A stretch of 64,000 nt of DNA from Paulownia fortunei (taxonomy: Eukaryota > Streptophyta > Magnoliopsida > Lamiales > Paulowniaceae), in NCBI GenBank assembly GCA_019321725.1, contig CM033120.1, positions 5,275,694-5,339,693 of the forward strand, written 5' to 3'. Of this stretch, positions 59,191 through 64,000 are shown piece by piece. The translations under genes were made by a program, and so were the position numbers. How positions within the stretch are numbered: position 1 is the stretch's first letter; each line of letters opens with the position of its first letter. Below the pieces are notes generated by a model. It ran no database searches. It was not told where the DNA came from and saw only the letters and a program-made list of their open reading frames with translations.

Positions 59191-61165
59191 AGTCAGTGCC
59201 TAAAACAATATATGAGATGTGGTGTGGGAAACCACTCTCTTACAAATACCTTAAAGCATAAGGTGTGCTGCTTACGTGAAGTAGAAAGTGGAAGATAAAT
59301 TGGATATGAGATCCAATTTATGTAAGTTCATGGGGTATCCAAAAGAATCCATTGGATATTATTTCTATAACTTCTCAAAACAAAAGATGTTTGTTTCGAG
59401 GAACGACACCTTCTTAGAGGAGGAGTTTCTATTAGATAGAAATGGCGAAGTCGTAGAACTTGAATAAATTCAAAAACCACATAATCTCCCAACATACATA
59501 TTAACGAGCCAATCAGCTAAGGTTGGGCCATCAGACACACAACCTCCTTGGAGATCCGAAAGGATCTCAAAGCTACCTGAGGGGTATGGCTTTTTGTTAG
59601 AGAATAATGAGAAAATCTCCCCTTAGATAGTGATCCATGTACTCCAACAAAGTATGGACCTTAGTGGACCTACCATATGTAATAGTTCCCATTTGCTGCA
59701 AATGGATCTACAAGCAGAAGCTTGGAGTAAATGGAGAGGTAGTGACCTATAAAGCATGACTAGTTGCAAAAGGTTCTACTCAGAAGCAAGGAATTAATTA
59801 TGAGGAAACTTTTTTCGCTAGTAGTAATGATTAAATCCATCCAGATATTATTGGCCATATCAGTGTATTATGACTACAAGATATGATAGATGGATGTGAA
59901 GACCACTTTCCTTGATGGAAACATTAAGGAAGAGATCTATATGAAGCACCTAGAAGACTTCATGTCCAGAGGGAGTGAGCAAAAAGTTTGCAAGCTTCAG
60001 AGATCTATTTATGCACTCAAGCAGGCTTTCTGAAGCTGGAACATTCAGCTTCATGAGGTAATCAAATTATTTGGTTTTCATAAGAACCCGGATGAACCTT
60101 GTGTCTACAAAAAGGTTAGTGGGAGCACAGTAACATTTATTAAGCTATATGTTGACGATGTTCAACTCAATGAGAATGATGTAGGGATGCTGCAGTCAAC
60201 TAAGACTTGGTTGTCTAACTAGTTCTTCATGAAGGAATTAGGAGAAGCATCCTTTATTTTGCGAATAAAGATCTATAGAGATAGGTCTCGAATGATGATC
60301 GGGCTATCCCAATCCCTGTACATAGACAAAATGCTAAAGAGTTTTAGCAAGAAAAAGTCCAAATGAGGATTCTTGCCTAACATTTCTCTCTCAAGGGCTA
60401 TATCTCCAAAGACACCTAAGAAGAGGGAAATAATAACATGCATACATGATACATCTTCCATTGGAAGCGTAATGTATGGTATGCTATGTATGAGGCCTGA
60501 TGTCGGTATGCTATGTATGAGGCCTGATGTCGCACATGCTCTGAGTGTCATGAGCAGATATTAGCCCAATCCAGGTGAGGAACACTGAAAGGCCGTGAAG
60601 ATGATCCTCAAGTATTTGAAATAACTAAGCATATATTTCTTGTAAACCGCTCTCGAGAGTTGAAACTAAAAGGCTATACTGATTCTAGTTTTCAGTCCGA
60701 TATAGATAACTCAAAGTCCATGTCTGGATATGTATTCACCATAAATGGTAGTGCGGTCAGCTGGAAGAGTTCCAAGCATGAGACAACTGCAAAATCTACC
60801 ACCGAATCTGAATATATTGCTGCATGTGATGCACCAAAAGAAGCTATTCGGATGAGGAACTTCATCCAATAGTTGGGTGTAGTTCCATATGTTGTGGGTC
60901 CTGTATTGATTTACTGTGATAACAATGGAGCTATTACATAAGTAACAGAACCAAGATATTATCAAAGATCTAAGCACATTATGAGGCGATACCACCTAAT
61001 TAGGGAGATCATTATTAGAGGCAACATTATAGTGGATAGAGTTGTTTCGACATAAACTGTAGCATATTAACTAACAAAACCCCTAGCGCAAAAGGTATTC
61101 AATGGACATCTTGAGAAGATGGGTATGAAGTACATAGGTAATTGACACTAGAGCAAGTGGGAGAT
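59191..61165 (+). pseudogene. Copia copy G: integrase end, reverse transcriptase, RNase H
   Basis: The integrase C-terminal part (about 59193-59480) is broken by stops. Reverse transcriptase follows with LYVDDVQLNENDVG (YVDD intact) near 60145 and LSQSLYIDKMLK near 60302. RNase H has GYTDSSFQSDIDNSKS, NGSAVSWKSSKHETTAKSTT and EYIAACDAPKEA, one of the better preserved stretches in the window (60660-60872). A 27-base in-frame tandem duplication (GMLCMRPDV) lies at about 60478-60531. The polypurine tract AAGTGGGAGAT ends at 61165. Confidence 0.85.
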
Positions 61166-62027
61166 TATTAAAGTACTGCCGAGTGCACCAATTAGATTGG
61201 CCACCTTTTATACTCTTATAATTATAAAAATAAATTTTTTTAATTCATATTAATAAAATAGGCAAATTTATTTATCTTTAAATACATATAGTAATTAGAT
61301 AAAGTCCCTAGACCAAACTTAGCTATGAGGCATTGTCACGCATTTGATGGTGTTCATGGACTATGCTTCTATAACTTTGGTCTTAAATTAGTTCCAAGTC
61401 GAGGGCTTTTGATATGAAACATCGAATAACCCAATAGATTCTATGATAACTAGAGTGCATAAAGTTATAAATTAAAATTTTAATTTATTTTTATACAAGC
61501 ATTAGAAATTACGAGATTGTTAAAATCACAACGGTCCAGTGCTGCTGTAACTTTTAAAACATGTTTGTTTTTTCACTGTGCATATCCTAGGATCACGCGA
61601 ACCCAACACTTGCACACATGATGCATGCTCGAAAGAAAGATATCTCACTTCATAGGTTTTAACACAGTAATGCTATTGTATATGTGTGGGTGCTCGTTGG
61701 GGAATGAGTACATCTAACAAGCCTGTGGATAATTCTCATCGGAAATATTGTTCGTCAAATGAGAATTTTCTTGTTAAGATAGTGTATGACTTAGTCCTTT
61801 GACTTGAAGCACCATGATAATAGAAAACTAATCCAAGACATTTCTTGGATAGAAACAAACTAGAGATAAATATGGAAAAAGGTTAGAGATCTAATGGGAT
61901 TGGGTCAAGAATTGGTGGTGTATAAATACACCACCCAAAGGAGCCAAAAATTAGTGAAGAAAAAAGTTGGAAATTTTGGCCCTCTCTCTTTCCTAGTGCA
62001 GAAAATAGTTTTCCCTTTCCTTATTTT
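61166..62027 (+). repeat. 3' LTR of copia copy G, rearranged
   Basis: It starts TATTAAAGTACTGCC, a decayed LTR end, directly after the polypurine tract. It is broken by a short LTR-like insert (61442-61609). A large middle part after ACCATGATAAT (about 61818) is missing. The promoter survives: TATAAATA at 61921-61928 within the dyad GTGGTGTATAAATACACCAC (61915-61934). It is cut at 62027 by another LTR. Confidence 0.75.
61442..61609 (+). repeat. Short LTR-like insert ending in the family LTR terminus
   Basis: About 168 bp, starting TGATAACTAGAGTGC and ending GATCACGCGAACCCAACA, the exact 3' end of this copia LTR family. It interrupts LTR sequence that continues at 61610. It is probably an LTR with a large internal deletion. 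No target duplication was found. Confidence 0.5.
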
Positions 62028-64000
62028 TGTTGGGTTCTCGTAATCGCGGGATTGCAAGCATAGAAAAAATTTAAAAAATTTTAATAATTGAAATAAAATC
62101 ATACATCATATGTAAATATGCATATTTCAAAATTGATATGATTTTCGGTTTGCATTTCTAATTGCCTGTTTAATAAAATTAAATAACTAAAGTTTTGTAA
62201 TTATACATTTCAAACAATCCGGTTGATGAAGGGTAAGAAGGAATTTAGATTCCTCAAGCTCCTCTTGAACAATTTCGATCGCCTCTCAAAACTTTCACTC
62301 TTGGACTCCAAGTGTAGTCTCTCTAATGATATCCACACTTTCGAGCAGATTCACAAGCTTCAAATCATTGCTAGTGAATTTGAACATCTTATTTCTAAAT
62401 CTATTTGAGAGTGAAGATTAATTCTTGAATCAAAAGTAATGGAAAAATTAAACTTTTAATCAAAAATGGATGGAACCATTTGATGGAGTAATTTTTCTTG
62501 AAATAAGAAAATACAACACAAACAAAAAAAATAAAAAAATGAGAAGAAAAATAGGAGAGGGGGCCAAAAATTCTAGCTCTCTTGCTTGTAGCTTTTAGCC
62601 CCTACATTGTGTATTTATATACACAATATAGTATTGACCTAATCACATTAGGTCTCCAACTGTTACTCTAAATAGTCCCCTAATCCAATTAGGAAACCAT
62701 CTCATTTCTTATCTCTTATTTCTTTACTTCAAGACATTTTTTTTCCATCTTTATTAGGACTCCTTAATTCTAGCAATTAAAAAATCCTAATAGGCCTCTA
62801 ACCCCATGGGCTTGGATTCTAATTAATTTTTTAAAGTTTAATTAATTGATCTCCATCAATTAATTAAAAAGCCCAATACAATTAATTGATCCAATCAATT
62901 AATTAGTTGGTTCCATCATAGGCCACCTAATCATATTAGGCCTAATTAAATAAGTCTATTATTTTAATTGATTAAATTAATTTAACTCCTTAAATTAATT
63001 TTTGGCCAAACCAATATAATTCATCTCCGTCAATTAATTCATTCAATCTTAAGAGCCCTTAATCATTATTAATTTCAAATAAATTATGATTATTTATTTA
63101 GGTGAATTAATTTAACTATATAAATTAATTCTTACTCAAGTTGATTAATCTCTATTAATAAACTTAATCTAACACTTTGGATTACAAAATTAATATAGAA
63201 GTAGATCATCTCGATTTGTGTGTACCTATTAGGTTTACAACTAAGGTGATAGTGGGCTTGCAACATTTGCAACTTTTGAATAAATTTAATATTTTGATTA
63301 ATTAAACCAAGTAATTAATCCACTATGAATTAACCACTTAATTCCAAAAACCTCATAAATCAAGGATGCACCTAGCAATGCATCTCGACTACCTAGTCTT
63401 AGGTGAATAGCAAGTGAACCTTTGATGATTAAGTTTAGGACATGGATGATTAGTCAAAACCCTATTTAGACTTAATAACTATGATTCCATTTCAATTCAA
63501 ACTGATCCTTTGATGAATCACTAGAAAACCCTATGTCTAGTATTCATTCTTCTTTGGCCAACGTTTTTATGATCAAGGACTATAAAAATAAATGAGATTC
63601 TTCTATTTTACTAGATAGGTGACGGATCCTTTATTGGCTACTAATTAGCCTTCATACATGAAAATCATACACCCAATGTAAGCCCCTTATGAATGTCATA
63701 CAATTAGAAAATACATCAAAGTGTATAATGTTGTACACAAGGCCACCATGGTGCCTTAAGTCAAAGGGCTAATTAATGCACCATCATAACTAGGAAATTC
63801 TCATTCAACAAACAATGCTTTCCAATTGAGAATTTTCAAATGGGTTATTCAATGTACTCATTACCTAACAAGCACCCACACACGTGCACTAGCATTCCCA
63901 CGCCAATATCTATAGAATGAGATATTCTCCTTTCGAGTATGTATCATGTGTGCAAGTTAATCAGGCTTATTGATTTTCCATCTCAATGAACCCGCAACTT
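62028..64000 (-). repeat. Copia family LTR in reverse orientation, running off the window
   Basis: It begins TGTTGGGTTCTCGTAATCGC, the reverse complement of the LTR 3' end, and aligns with LTRs H and C to the window edge. A TATA element in a 30-base near-perfect dyad is at 62602-62631. The AATTAATT-dense zone lies at 62815-63150. Its 5' end and any attached element lie beyond 64000. Confidence 0.85.

Noticed and set aside
1..64000. CRISPR array, tRNA or rRNA genes, bacterial operons
   Set aside because: Scanned by eye on both strands. No spaced identical short repeats, no cloverleaf outside the SINE candidates and no ribosomal RNA motifs were seen.

Overview
This window looks like a transposon-dense, AT-rich segment of a flowering-plant nuclear genome, probably a dicot. 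Evidence for this is a set of Ty1/copia and Ty3/gypsy long terminal repeat (LTR) retrotransposons with plant-type features: an initiator-Met tRNA primer site, a Sirevirus envelope-like gene and Athila-type gag and pol. I found no intact host gene with introns, no rRNA or tRNA gene, and no prokaryotic signal. Nearly every protein-like stretch is a decayed retrotransposon fragment. No homology search was run; family calls rest on motifs recognised by eye.

Layout. 1-4271 is the 3' end of a Sirevirus-type copia element on + (end of pol, decayed envelope-like gene, polypurine tract, LTR). 4272-9060 is mostly non-coding, with candidate MITEs, two candidate tRNA-derived SINEs, a 1.06 kb foldback element and three clustered CACGTG boxes. 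9061-12110 is the 3' end of a Ty3/gypsy element on +. 12111-14440 holds two adjacent minisatellites (about 48 bp and 42 bp periods). From 14441 to 35545, and again from 40093 to 48209 and 58908 to 64000, the DNA is a nest of copies of one copia family with LTRs of about 2.2 kb in both orientations. Three clean solo LTRs are nested in these copies with 5-bp target duplications (15850-18064, 24406-25249, 30762-33767). An array of roughly 100-bp repeats lies between two divergently oriented copia bodies (28341-29111).

The most unusual part is 35546-38480 together with 52008-53875, both on -. In each, a fragment of Athila-type integrase is followed in the same orientation by a decayed cysteine-rich protein gene and then by an intronless LOG-like gene (cytokinin-activating phosphoribohydrolase family). 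The second copy lies inside a large Athila-type element, between the end of its pol and its 3' LTR (48210-58907). The simplest reading is a gypsy retrotransposon lineage that carried two extra genes in the envelope position. Both copies are now broken: copy 1 LOG has one in-frame stop, and copy 2 has frameshifts and deletions.

Nothing here is likely to make a working product today. The window is best read as layered insertions, with the LOG plus cysteine-rich cargo, the dyad-symmetric TATA boxes in the copia LTRs and the tandem arrays as the parts that ordinary annotation would miss.
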